Origin: Jaapia argillacea MUCL 33604
Taxonomy: Eukaryota > Basidiomycota > Agaricomycetes > Jaapiales > Jaapiaceae
Direction of reading: 5' to 3'
NCBI GenBank assembly: GCA_000697665.1
Contig: KL197720.1
Coordinates: forward strand, 1,115,987 to 1,179,986
DNA: 64,000 nucleotides
The translations under genes were made by a program, and so were the position numbers. Shown here in pieces: positions 21,421-31,995 of the stretch; the stretch's first letter is position 1, and every line of letters begins with the position of its first letter. The notes beneath the pieces are model-generated. The model was given only the letters and a program-made list of their open reading frames with translations, ran no database searches and was not told where the DNA came from.

Positions 21421-22915
21421 TCACGTCGTCTCGTGAACTCGAGCAAGAATAACTTCGACCTCGGCTTTAATACTATCCACCATATCACTAGTTCCCTTCT
21501 CTGGTTTCCATCCCAACAACTGTCTTGGTTGGTCGGCGCGGCATCGGGAGTTGCCTCCCATAACCTTCGTCTACAAGGAGTCGAAGCGTCAGGAGGAGCA
21601 AGAAAAGCCAAGGATGGAATAGAAGTGAACGTACAGCTAACCATTCATTCCCAAAGAACTTGATAGCTTCATCTCTGGTCAACAACGTAGGTTCCACACC
21701 CTTCCCTACGCCATTCCCATAAAGTTCTTTCGAGACGGTCTCGTAGATATCTGATAATACATGTTCGTCAGCAGCACCAAAGTAGTAACCTTCACGTCCG
21801 TGTGGAACGCTGGGGTTGGAGAGTGCTGCGTCGAAAAGGAGCATGTATAAATCTCCCACTGATAGGATCGGGCTCGACGTCAGGGATCTCGGAATGAGAG
21901 ACGATTGATATAATGAACCCACGTTCGTTTATCTCGACGTTGGGCCACAAGTTCCTCCCTTGGCCGATGGTAGCACCTTGTCCCCTCGCAAGCCCAATCT
22001 TGATCATGCCGGGGATTTGTTGCGAGTGTGGGTTCTGAAGTTTCATATCGACTAGTGGACCAGAGGCTAATCCCCAAACGGTTGATGGAAGGACAATGTA
22101 AGATCGGAGGTAACCTGATGAAAAGTCAAAGCGAGGGATCAGTAAGCAAAGTGGTGTCGTCGGGAGGACTGGAAGGTACCTTTGATGCCGGCGTCAACGA
22201 TGGAGAGGTCGACCTCTCGGTGAGGTTGCGTTGAAGCGAGGGATTCGATCTGGATTGGGTTTGCATCCGAGTAGATTATTTCAGATCCGGTCATTCCTGC
22301 CGCGTCATCGCAAACGACAGCTGAAGCAACGAACGAATGAGTACCTCCGAACAAAAAAGAAGATAGGCATACCTGTTCCGGACTAGATTTCCAGTAGGTT
22401 CTTCAGCAAAAGATGGATTACTGATGGTTACGAAGTACTAACCGTGTGGATAAGAATCGGGAGGTTTCCGGTGGCCTCCTTTCTCTTCTTCAAACCTTTG
22501 TTGATGGCTTGTGCAGCCTCGAGATCGTCACAGTTCGCCTTTGACAACGAATGACACGCATATACCCCTCTGTTCAGCATCAAATACCCAACATGATGGC
22601 AACAACAGTGCTTACAGCAGCGAAAACGACATCAGCGTTACTTGCCAACTCTTCTAGTCGTGCCAAATCCGAGTGTGAGCCGACTTCGGCGGTGATATTA
22701 AGTGTTTCCAATCGCTTCGCCTTAGCTTGGTCACGAACGAGGACTGTGATCTTGAAAGTATTGAACTTTGGATGGGAAAGGAGGCGAGTGAGGATGGTGC
22801 CACCGATGTAGCCTGGGATTAGGATGAAGTCAACATTATAATGAATATAGTGGAAGTAAGGAAGGAGCTTGCCGGTAGCGCCTGTGAGGAAGATCTGAGT
22901 GTGAGTGGCAGCCAT
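21421..22915 (-). CDS. NmrA-like / atypical SDR NAD(P)-binding protein, copy B
   Basis: Paralog of the neighbouring plus-strand gene, in opposite orientation. It starts at 22913-22915 (MAATHTQIFLTGATG) with an intron at the same point in the dinucleotide motif, then YIGGTILTRLLSHP, ITVLVRDQAKAKRLE, SHSDLARLEELASNADVVFAA, a 10-nt exon (22373-22382) giving SGT, VCDDAAGMTGSEIIYSD, VDLSIVDAGIK, SGPLVDMKLQNPHSQQIPGM, LYMLLFDAALSNPSVPHGRE and KVMGGNSRCRADQPRQLLGW. The stop TGA is at 21421-21423. Motif-by-motif similarity is high but many codons differ, so the duplication is not very recent. Identical intron positions argue for DNA-level tandem inverted duplication rather than retroposition. Substrate unknown. 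Confidence 0.88.
22373..22382 (-). other. 10-nt microexon in NmrA-like copy B
   Basis: TCCGGAACAG on the minus strand, preceded by AATCTAG and followed by a GTATGC donor. It encodes SGT and matches the microexon of copy A in length and place. Confidence 0.7.
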
Positions 22916-24217
22916 GATTGCTGCAGCATGTTGGAGGTTTGTAGGTTTATAAGTTAATGCCCGTGCGGGTTAGGGTGACCGAAGAGGTAGATTAAGCGGG
23001 AGGGAGGATAGTCCGACGACGGGTTGGTGATGAATGATATCCTCACAAATCAGGGACTGCACTGTGGTGTACGCGTCGATGAAGTATGTGCCGAGGCGAC
23101 AGGTAAGTCATGGAAGATGCCTATGGGTGAAAACGACCTCGAATTGAGATTAGTGGCCGTAATGCCAGGCTGTTTCGCAACCCGGTAATCTGAGAACGTT
23201 ACTGTAATCAAGTCACTCCGACGGGTATGGCAGGAGAGTGAACCGTTGCCAGCCTTGGGCGATTCGGATTATTCCCTCCTTCGAATTACCAAGCATGAGC
23301 TGACTGCGGCAAGCTGACCTTATAGTGGCATTATCCATGGCCGCAATTGATCTAAGTTACAAAGCCCCATCATTCCATTCTGCGTTAAGAGCGCGATGGA
23401 TGAAGCGAAATGGGGTGAAAGGTCAAGGGCCGGGAAATAGTGAGACGGTAAAGTCTGACATTCGTGCTTCTAGGAGTTCGAGGACAGTAGTGGAGTGGCC
23501 AACTTCATTGGAGAGCGCATGGGGCTACTTGTACGTAGACCCGCGCCCGTTGTCCGGATGGATGATGGAGAAGATGCCAGAGTTTATTTTACGCATGGTT
23601 AATGCTGTAAACCCTGCTGGAATGCCAAGGAATGGCTCCGCCGAGCGGTTGTCGGTGTCCAACAATAGAACCACGTCCGAGGTCGAACAAAGAAGTCTCC
23701 CTGCTAGGACGGTTAGGATGTCCTTTCGAATATATTTGGGAGAGTATTGTCAGACTGCAGCGGAGGCAAACTGGAGTACTTATGGCAGGGGAGTTGTCAA
23801 GGTTGGTGATGAAGAAGCCGAAAGCCGACTTCTTGTGAGAGTTGTAACCGTGGGAACGGGTTTCACACGGAAATGGAAAGGGCGGCGACGAGCTGGCCAC
23901 TCGGATTTTGGTCTCGTTCGTTCTTCCCGCAACAAATCCATCCTTGTCGACGCCAGCGACGTCGTCCGCCCGACGTAAGTTGGAAGGGCTGAGTTCTGGA
24001 AATTTACCCTGAATGCAATTGAAGCAATCCTCGGTAAGGCCACTTTCACACTATCTCCCGATACAAGCTCATTCACACCACGCTATCTCTACCACAGAGC
24101 AAATATTTATCTTCGATTTTACACGCTTGACGCCGCCCTCGTTCGCTCAACAAACCCTGTACACTCGTTAATCCATTCCGCTCTCTGTACTTTCTCTCGT
24201 TTAACTTCGAAATCGAT
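22916..24217. other. Intergenic, one unproven ORF
   Basis: About 1.3 kb between divergent starts. The plus-strand frame 23325-23978 (ATG possible at 23337, ~213 codons) is not recognisable: no domain, signal peptide or transmembrane segment. Antisense frames are equally open, so I leave it uncalled. The rest is presumed promoter sequence. Confidence 0.4.
22946..22951 (-). promoter_or_regulatory. TATA-like element of NmrA-like copy B
   Basis: Minus-strand TATAAA about 31 nt upstream of the ATG at 22915, mirroring the short TATA-ATG distance in copy A. Confidence 0.4.
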
Positions 24218-25555
24218 ATGCACATCGCACCCCAATACCACAAGAGGCAATCATCTTCCGACCCTTTCGCCTTCTCCACCGCAGCAGGAATCGCCGCTAC
24301 AGCATCGACTGTTGCCCCAGACGCCACCCCCACTGGTTCCGGACTCCTCTTCGATACTGGTGCACCAACGGTCAGCGTCGCCAGCGTGACCGCCCCTCTT
24401 GTTCCCGGCTCTGCGACCATCGTAATCACGACCACACCCACCATCGCAACCACCTCCCCCTCCGTCACTTCTTCCCCCTCGCCAACTCCTGCATCCGCAA
24501 GCCAGAATGAGATTTCTATGGGCACCGTAGCTGGTGCCTGCTTAGGTGCTTTTTTCGGTCTAGGCCTCCTCCTCCTCGCTGTTCTCCTGTGGTTGAGACG
24601 TGTCTCTACCCCTCGGAGAGTGAGGACGTCACCCTCCCCCCTCGCCAATACTCTCAATGCGAAGGGTGACGAGGATCGCCGGCGATCTCGCCATGAGCCA
24701 TGGACGAAATTGCAAGACTTCCAGGAGAAGCCGTTAGGGGGAGGGGTAGGGGTCACACAGACTCCCAGAGATATCTTGGACCACGAGAAGTCCTTCAATA
24801 TGTTCAAAAAATCTCCGAGCATGCGTACGACTAAAACGTCGGAGGCTCATGGGATCGAACCTGTACCCTTCGAACAGTATCACCCAGGCCTTGCGGAGGA
24901 GCTTGCCCAGCCTCCTGAGCTACCTTACGCTGCGAATTCGAATAGAGCCCCTCACATATCTTGGGAAGTGGAGACCGCAGACGACTCCTTCCTTTCGATG
25001 AAGTCATTCCGCCTGTCTTCCCGTGGCGCCATGTCGCCAGTCCAAGATTTAGCTATCCGGACACCTTTGGCGACGGTCTCTGGATCCCATCGATGGGAAT
25101 CCGCGGAGGTTGTTCTACCAGATGATGAAGATGGCACAATTTCAAACCCATTCGCAGATTCACCTACCACTCCGGAGAACGATGAGTGGAGAAAGAGCAG
25201 CGGTAACCCGTTCTTTAATGCACGGGATGGGAGAAGTCGAAGTAGTTCCCGGGTTAGCGCCGTTCCCAGCACCGCGAATCCTTTTGCGGATGGCAATTCG
25301 TTGATGCCGAAGTTACCCCGCTCCCTCGCGCCCACGGATAGCGTTATGAGCACCGTCTCTCTCGGCACGGATCGTGCGATTCAATCCCTCATTGCCGTGT
25401 TGGATATGCCTCGTATTGTGGATGAAGATGAGGATGATACGGGTAGACCCTCCATCCGTCCTTCGACCCTATCGCGTGTTTCGTCGTTTGGTGGGGAAGA
25501 AGAGGACATCACAACCGTTGGAACGTTCCCCCTTCCACCACACTCGCCATCCTAA
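24218..25555 (+). CDS. Single-pass membrane protein with Ser/Thr-rich ectodomain
   Basis: An intronless frame of 445 codons. Residues 1-105 are Ser/Thr/Ala/Pro-rich (for example TTTPTIATTSPSVTSSPSP), as in heavily O-mannosylated ectodomains. One strong hydrophobic segment follows at roughly 106-125 (GACLGAFFGLGLLLLAVLLW), then an LRRVSTPRR stop-transfer and a ~320-residue cytoplasmic part that is Ser/Pro-rich with repeated NPFAD motifs. There is no clear cleavable signal, so the helix may act as signal-anchor. The layout resembles fungal wall-stress sensors or Axl2/Mid2-like proteins, but no family domain is visible, so that is only a structural analogy. The NPF tripeptides could bind EH-domain endocytic proteins (inference). 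Confidence 0.75.
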   Translation: MHIAPQYHKRQSSSDPFAFSTAAGIAATASTVAPDATPTGSGLLFDTGAPTVSVASVTAPLVPGSATIVITTTPTIATTSPSVTSSPSPTPASASQNEISMGTVAGACLGAFFGLGLLLLAVLLWLRRVSTPRRVRTSPSPLANTLNAKGDEDRRRSRHEPWTKLQDFQEKPLGGGVGVTQTPRDILDHEKSFNMFKKSPSMRTTKTSEAHGIEPVPFEQYHPGLAEELAQPPELPYAANSNRAPHISWEVETADDSFLSMKSFRLSSRGAMSPVQDLAIRTPLATVSGSHRWESAEVVLPDDEDGTISNPFADSPTTPENDEWRKSSGNPFFNARDGRSRSSSRVSAVPSTANPFADGNSLMPKLPRSLAPTDSVMSTVSLGTDRAIQSLIAVLDMPRIVDEDEDDTGRPSIRPSTLSRVSSFGGEEEDITTVGTFPLPPHSPS

Positions 25556-26303
25556 AGTCCATCCCACGCCATCCCTTCGCAGCCTTCTCCCCTTCACGAC
25601 AGTCCTACCGTCCGCCAGTAGCACCTTCCAACGCGCTCCACACCTTTCATATTTAACCCTTTTTATTCTTCCCTCTTATTTCGCACCATTGCGTTATCTA
25701 TTGTACACCTACTCCACACTTACCCGTTTCCCGATGTTCTCTTCTCTTCGCTTGCACATACACACACACTTGGGATTACTTAGATCCGGGATCAACTCTC
25801 AGCTTTCCCTCGCGTATCGCGTGCGCTTCCCGTGCCCATAGCACATAGGTTGGCCAGTTGTCGTGTCGTAGGTCATCGATTATTTATTTACTGGCTGTGA
25901 GGCCAGTGACGTTCCTGATGATTTCTGTGTTGTGGCGAGGTGGTCAGCTTTGTTCTACTTGGATAGCCAATCAAAAATTCAATCTGCGGTATCTAATCTG
26001 TATACGTAAGGTTGACTCGCCGAACCGAGAGTGTGACAGGCCTGCGACCGATTGACATGCGTTGCCAAGTTTGAGTCGTCAAGCAAATATCCATGAAATA
26101 TAACTTTTTTCTCTCTTTCCATTCCTCTCCTCTTCCCCCTTCGTCGCCAACTGTCCTGGCGTATACCCGCAAGCTTTGCGGGCAAAGCAACCGTCTTGGC
26201 TTCTTAAAACCGATAAATACACGGTTATCGTCACTCTTTTCGACCTCCCACTCGTTCACTATCCAACGATCATACCCGAAAGAAACCATTCTTTTCAACC
26301 CCG
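25556..26303. other. Intergenic, no gene seen
   Basis: About 750 bp between two plus-strand membrane-protein genes, pyrimidine-rich towards the downstream ATG. It holds presumed 3' UTR and promoter. Confidence 0.5.
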
Positions 26304-27273
26304 ATGCCCCCTCATGATTTGCTAGCGCGCGATTCTGTTGGTGGAGGATCAGATAGTGGTGCTATCAGTTCCTCGGAGCTCCCCCTCATTATAGCAGGCT
26401 TTAGTCTTGCAGGCGCAATCCTCATCGGCCTCGGTGTCTATTTGACCATCCGCTATTTCCGAAAGAAAGCGCAGGCCAAGAGGGAGGACGAACGAGGGGC
26501 AGCTTTCCTCTCTGTCCGTGGTATTGTCTCTGAGAAACAACCCGCTAGGTCAGCTTTAGCCCATTATTCCGTGGCGTGGAGTGTCTAATTTGAACCCGTA
26601 CCCTCCTCCATTATGCAGCGATAAACTTGGTATACATGGAAACACATTTTCGAGGGCAAATTTAACACCCAATGTTATCATGCCTGCAAAGACCATCATG
26701 CCTCCAGATGCTTCACGCGAGGAGATTCTTGATTATTACACGTCCGCAGGAACCGTACCACGGCCATTCCGTCCATTCTCCTTCGCTCTCGATGCTCCCC
26801 TGGAACCCCCCTCACCCACATACTCCCAACACCGCTCCTCCCGAGGAGGTCACCGATCATCCGTTAGCTCCTTCCTATCCGTTACACGCAACTCCTTCCT
26901 TAGCGTCACCGGCTCGAATAGGCGTGCATCCACCGCCTCGACTTGTTCATCTTTCGGTGATTCAAACCAGAGACGTAAAGTTCGCCAAATGTTCGACCCG
27001 GTTTTGCCGGATGAACTCGTCGTGTCCTTGGGTGAAGGGTTGACAGTCGTCCAGTCCTTTGACGATGGATGGTGTATTGTTGGAAGGAATAGCGTGTTTA
27101 AACCGGAGGAGGTGGAACTTGGAGCTGTTCCAGCATGGATCTTCGTTAAGCCTGTGAAAGGCCTCAGAGCAGAGCGCCCCATGAGAACCGCGAGCCTGGG
27201 AGTCTCGGTGCAGCTCGAAGCACCCCCAGGGTTCTCTTCCAGAGATGAAGTCATGTCTTGGTCAAATTTCTGA
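26304..27273 (+). CDS. Single-pass membrane protein with cytoplasmic SH3 domain
   Basis: Starts MPPHDLLARDS; a transmembrane helix at about residues 28-50 (LPLIIAGFSLAGAILIGLGV) is followed by a basic stop-transfer (RYFRKKAQAKR). One intron (about 26550-26619) joins EKQPAS to DKLGIHGNTFSR. After a Ser/Arg-rich linker comes an SH3 domain: RQMFDPVLPDELVVSLGE (ALYDY-like start and RT loop), VVQSFDDGWCIVGR (n-Src loop and conserved Trp) and VPAWIFVKP. The stop is at 27271-27273. Proteins of this layout are common in basidiomycetes, and a polarity or cell-surface adaptor role resembling Sho1/Fus1 is plausible but inferred; Sho1 has four helices, this has one. The preceding gene is also a single-pass protein. 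Confidence 0.82.
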
Positions 27274-27835
27274 GCCTCCTCACTCTCGCAAGTCCCCCTC
27301 CCCTACCCTTCAAACCATCTTTTCACCCAGCGGGATCTGGTTCTTCGGAATCACTCCATCCCATCATCGTGGTGTTTAATCCGCCGTTCTGCGTACCTTC
27401 ATTTGCATTCTTCCTCCTGTCGCATTTTTTCATTCTTCGTGGCCTTGACGCTGCTGAACCTTTCACATACCTTGTTGATATCACGGTCTCTAGAGGATGG
27501 CTTCGACAGCTTTCCTCCCACCCGATGTAATTGCTGGCACAGCTGGATCCATCTTGCTTTCCGCCTTATATCCCGCACTGCAAGTGCCCTCGACTTGTGC
27601 AGCCCGGCTTTGTTTGTTTATTGCTTTCCTGGTCTGCTTAACCATTTGCCCATTGTATGGGGTCGTTACCCGGCAGCTTGTACGATAGTTGATACATCCT
27701 GTTATACAGTAGAATACAGCATGTCGTTTGTCGTTGGATTAGTGTTGCAAACGAGTTCCAGGCTGTGGTCATCTCTAGTGTTCACTCTTGGTACTGCTCC
27801 TTCCTCATCAACTGAACTCAAAATTGTTTGCAAAA
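27274..27835. other. Intergenic, no gene seen
   Basis: About 560 bp upstream of the Asa1 gene. It is hydrophobic in several frames because it is pyrimidine-rich, but without conserved content. Confidence 0.5.
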
Positions 27836-29359
27836 TGCCACCACCAGCTTTCAGTCAAGCGCCCTCGCCATCCCACCTACTACGTACACATACCGCCCAC
27901 GTGAATACGCTCTGGTTCAGTGATGATAACGAGCGACTGTATTCGGGCGATGCAGCCGGTCTGGTGGTCATCACATCCACAAGAACCTTCCGACCTCTGG
28001 CTGCGTGGAATGCACATACAGACGGCCTCCTAGGCGTCCAGGAACTCTGGGATTGCATTATAACGTCCGTTCTTTTCTTGAAGAAACGTATATTACTAGA
28101 AAAGATTGATCGGTATCTCGCTCAGTTAGACATGGGAGGGACAACAAGCTGCACGTTTGGGAACGTCTTCAAGAACCCACGACGTCTTTGGGTGGATCTG
28201 CAGCCGTTCCCGGCCTTACTGTTCCGAGTTTGCGATACTCTATGGACGTGAATGCTCTAAACTACTGTCGATTCTCCCTGCATGTCAAGTGCCATACGGA
28301 ACCACACGAGCGATCGGCTTTGCTCGCTCTCCCGAACCTGGTGGAATTTTCGTTGGTATGTCTACGCCGTCGTTTGAATCTGATTTTGGCTCATGAGTTT
28401 ATCGAAAGGCTGATATCTGGGTGTTGCCATCCCGCCAAAGACTTCATGCAGCAATCGGTAAACCCGATCTCTCTACTTCAAGCGCAACGGCCGGACGGAA
28501 TGCTTCTGGTGCGTTGATAACCTCCCTGTGATCCGCTGAAAATATTTATGTGTAATAGGTATAATCATGTCCATGCACCTCTTTGAGGCTTGCCACCCAT
28601 CCACATCTGATAGAAAGGAGCTGCGGATACTCCTAGCTTATGAAGATGGGAGCGTGAACTTGAGACGCTTCGCTGGAACGGAGAAAGAGACTTCCATCGA
28701 AGGTGTCGGCTGGGAGTCTCTCTGGTCCTTGAAATTCCATGCCGAATCAGGTCTGGATATCGCCTCGTTAACCTATCCGCGTTACTCACGGGACAGCTGT
28801 AGTTATGGCTATGGCCGTCGCTCCAGACAATTCGTTTGCCTTATCCGTCTCCGCTGACCATTTGGTTGGTCGTTATGATCTGATCGTTGAGTAGCTTATG
28901 TATTTCGCACCCCTCCCACCTCTAATAGGCCCCTTTTAAAAGGCAAGTGACGGGACGGGCGACCCAGCAGACGCTTCAACCACGCTTCACCGAACAAAAT
29001 ATCCAGGCAATGGAGCGATTGCCATTCGAGATGATGGGAGAGTCTGTGCGATTGGTGGATGGGATGGCAAGTATGTATGTGCACACGTTCAACGCGTCCT
29101 ATTCACCGTCTGTTCTCTCAGAATTCGGCTATATTCCACGAAGTCGTTCAAGGCGTTAGGCACCCTTAACCACCACAAGTCGGCCTGTCAAGCTTTGGCA
29201 TTTGCGAGATCAAAACCGCGAGAAGTGCCTGTCGCGGATGAGGACAGCGAAGACGAGATGTCAGAGGAGGAAAAGAATGAGAGGAGTCGGTGGCTCGCCA
29301 GCGGCGGAAGAGACACGAGAGTCGCAGTGTGGGTCTTGATGAACTTTTCGCGATCCTGA
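27836..29359 (+). CDS. ASA1: ASTRA complex subunit Asa1 (WD40 repeat)
   Basis: WD-repeat component of the ASTRA complex, which with the TTT co-chaperone supports stability of PIKK kinases such as Tra1 and TOR. From ATG 27836: SHLLRTHTAHVNTLWFSDDNERLYSGDAAG is the first blade, with DNERLYSGD diagnostic of the family. Then come AAWNAHTDGLLGVQE and, across an intron, THGRDNKLHVWERL, DIWVLPSRQRLHAAIG, LLAYEDGSVNLRRF, APDNSFALSVSADHLVGRYDLI, KYPGNGAIAIRDDGRVCAIGGWDG, then KIRLYSTKSFKALGTLNHH and a final SGGRDTRVAVW. An acidic insert (ADEDSEDEMSEEE) lies before the last blade. Seven or so exons join cleanly in phase. The stop is at 29357-29359. It is convergent with the G-alpha gene. Confidence 0.9.
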
Positions 29360-29801
29360 TGGAAGTGAAGATTTCAGTCCTGCATACTGCAAAATCACAG
29401 ATACGCAGCGGCGCAGCACTGATACTTTGCTATCTACGCATCGACAAACGAAACTGAGTAACAACAACAGGAGTTCAATACATGTCCTGTGGAATAAAAG
29501 TCGACAACACACGAGAAAGATGCGAAAGCCCCCTAGACAGGAGATGACCATGATTTGGCTACAATAGGGTGGGTATAAATGATTTGAACTACAAATGGAT
29601 GAGGGGTGACTGAATTGAATGGATGACGAGCAATAAGTATTAGATTAGACGCGTTATGTCGTCCAACAGGACCGATTAAAAGAGCGTGGAATATTTGCGG
29701 CTAAGGGCATGAAGTCGTGATGTGATGCGAAGTCCGAGGGGGATCGAAAGAGTAAAGAGCGAAAAGAGCCAGAGCGAGCATGCGTAGGGAACGAGCGTGG
29801 T
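29360..29801. other. Convergent intergenic spacer
   Basis: About 440 bp between the stop codons of Asa1 (plus) and G-alpha (minus). No conserved frame; it presumably holds both 3' UTRs. Confidence 0.5.
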
Positions 29802-31765
29802 TTATACGAGAGCGGCAGACTTGAGATGTCCTCGAAATACAGAATCTCGGACTACCAAAAAACGTCAGGTGGCGGAGAAGAGCCAAGGTTGGATGAACAT
29901 ACCATTCGCGATAATCCGTTGGGTGGCCTTGGTGTCCTGTACGTAGTAGTTGGAGAGGTCAGATCGCTAGAGGGATGCGGCGAAGGAGATGGAGAACTAC
30001 CACGACACTGGTCAAGTGAGTGTAGAGTACGCGTTTGTTCTCGTTGTGTTTTCGGTGAACCTGGAGAAAGTGGGCACGGAAGTAATTTACAACTGGTTCA
30101 AACTCATTCTCCCGAGGCGCATAAGACGTAATGCTAGGGTTATCATTGTGAGTTACCGTGGGGAGAGTGGAAGACGAGGAAAAGCCCACTATTTCGTGAC
30201 CTGCACACCATTAGCAAGTTTAGACCGAAGTACGTCGATCTTGTCTATGGAAAAATTGATAAGAACCAGAAGAATTTTGACTTCAATGCACGCACTCAAG
30301 AACAAGACGAGATGAACTTTTTTGAGGAGAGGATCGGAACAAATTTGGGTGAATAACTGCAAGGAATCGTCGATTCTGTTTGTCTTTGGATCCTCTTCCA
30401 GGTACTCAAAAGGAAAGCATATAGTCAATCTGAGGGAGCAAATCGAAGGGCTCGCATACCTGATCAAATGCGCTGATGGGGGCCACAAAAATGATAGCAT
30501 TCGCATCGTCAAAGAAAGGAACCCAGATATGACGTTGTCCTCGTGCGCCGCCGACGTCAAATAGATGCCAAGTCACGGAGCTCCCATGCAGATCGACGGA
30601 GAACGTGTGCTCGGCGACACCCATGGTTTGAATTCGGGCATGGAGGATATCATCTAGTGACCACACCGGCGCATATAGTCGGGTCAGTGATGAGGGAGGA
30701 TAATATGGATTCGGTTAATTTGTGGGGGAATGCTCACCCGTCGTGGGGACGTATCCCTCCTCTGCCACACGCATCACGTCAGCCATAAAACTGAAAATGG
30801 GAATAAATCAGCCTGGGTGAATAGGCAGCGACAGCATATATTCACAATTCGGCGCATTCTTCCAATTTGAGCTTTCTTCTGGCGATGAGCTTGCGAACTG
30901 TCGGATGTACCCAAAGCTCCAGGATATGATCCTTCGAGCCTGCAAGCATGCTGGCGACCTCAGTCACAAGAGTGTTGCGTTCGATATCTTCCCTAGACTG
31001 AGAACCGGATTCATGACTGCTCCGGCTGCTAATGCTAGCTCTGTGGAGCCTTTTCGCTAGACCCAAGGTGCGTGTCTGCCACCCGCTTCGGACGTAGACG
31101 CGGCCCTTCCCAGAGTCGGAAACTGAGACCCCACCGCTCAGGCGGTCGGCGAGGGATTGTTCGGCGGAGACGAGGGGGGAGAGACAAAGGCGCAGAGTGG
31201 CTATTTGACGAGCAGATTCGTTGGTTGTGGGGAGCGAAGCCAAGAGGATGGACGAGTCAACTGGACTCGAAGGGACGGTGACAGGGTTGCTGTTATAGCC
31301 ATCTGCGTTCCCATTGTCATTGAGTTCAAATGCATCGTTATATGCGTCAAGAGTGTCGAGAATGCGCCTGATCGAGCGGACAATGTTGAAATATACGACA
31401 ATACGCCAGGAAAGTCTTTCCTGATCCAGCGAGTCAGGATTATACATGATCTGGAATTGCTTTTGCAGGGTAGACTTTCCGGACTCGGCTTGGCCGAGTA
31501 GAAGGAGCTGACACTGCCCGTTAGACGAGCGAGCGCAAGTTCACGACAACCAACGTACTTTGACATCGCCTTTTGATTTCTTGAGTCGTTCTCGGGCTTT
31601 GCTTATCTCTTCGTCGATAGCTTCAGAGACGCGTTTCGCGTGCTCTTCCTGCTGTATGCGTATTTTACGCTCCTCCTCTGTTTCAGAATCTGGTGGACGC
31701 ATAAAGAACGTCAGTGGGTCGTCTGCACTGTACACAGAGGAGGGGGGGCGGTGAGATTGAACCAT
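29802..31765 (-). CDS. Atypical heterotrimeric G-protein alpha subunit
   Basis: GTP-binding alpha subunit, about 500 residues against ~350 for canonical ones. The start at 31763-31765 gives MVQSHRPPSS: there is no Gly2, so the usual N-myristoylation site is missing. A charged helix (EEERKIRIQQEEHAKRVSEA) leads to the P-loop LLLLGQAESGKSTLQKQ. The helical domain is enlarged by a Ser/Asn-rich insert. Switch I is DILHARIQTMGVAEHTF, keeping the Arg and the Mg-binding Thr. Switch II reads FDVGGARGQRHIW: the catalytic Gln of DVGGQR is Ala. FLNKIDVL (NKxD) is formed across an intron, and SVVDTKATQ precedes the TCAT-like region. The correct last exon gives NVRDSVFRGHLKSAALV with TAA at 29802-29804. 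Enlarged, Q-less G-alphas are a recurrent basidiomycete paralog type, probably with altered GTP hydrolysis. Confidence 0.9.
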
Positions 31766-31995
31766 AGGGACGATAGAGAGATTATAGCAATAATGTAAGG
31801 TTACAGATAATAAAACAGACTTCCGAGGGTGGGATGATGGAAGACAAAGAGGGAATGATGGAGCCAAGGACGCATCAGTCACAAGCGCGACCACCGTAAC
31901 GTCTCCACGTGGACCTGTGGGTCTCTCGTCCTTGTAACCCGAATCCAGTTACTTATGCGGATTCTGTGCTGAATTCCCTCTCAGATCTCGACCTC

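Noticed and set aside
29701-29801. A longer G-alpha C-terminus ending at 29701
   Set aside because: A different acceptor (TTGGTAG) gives NVRDSVFRGHLKSAALV and TAA at 29802, which matches the conserved family end; the longer tail is out of frame and unlike any G-alpha.
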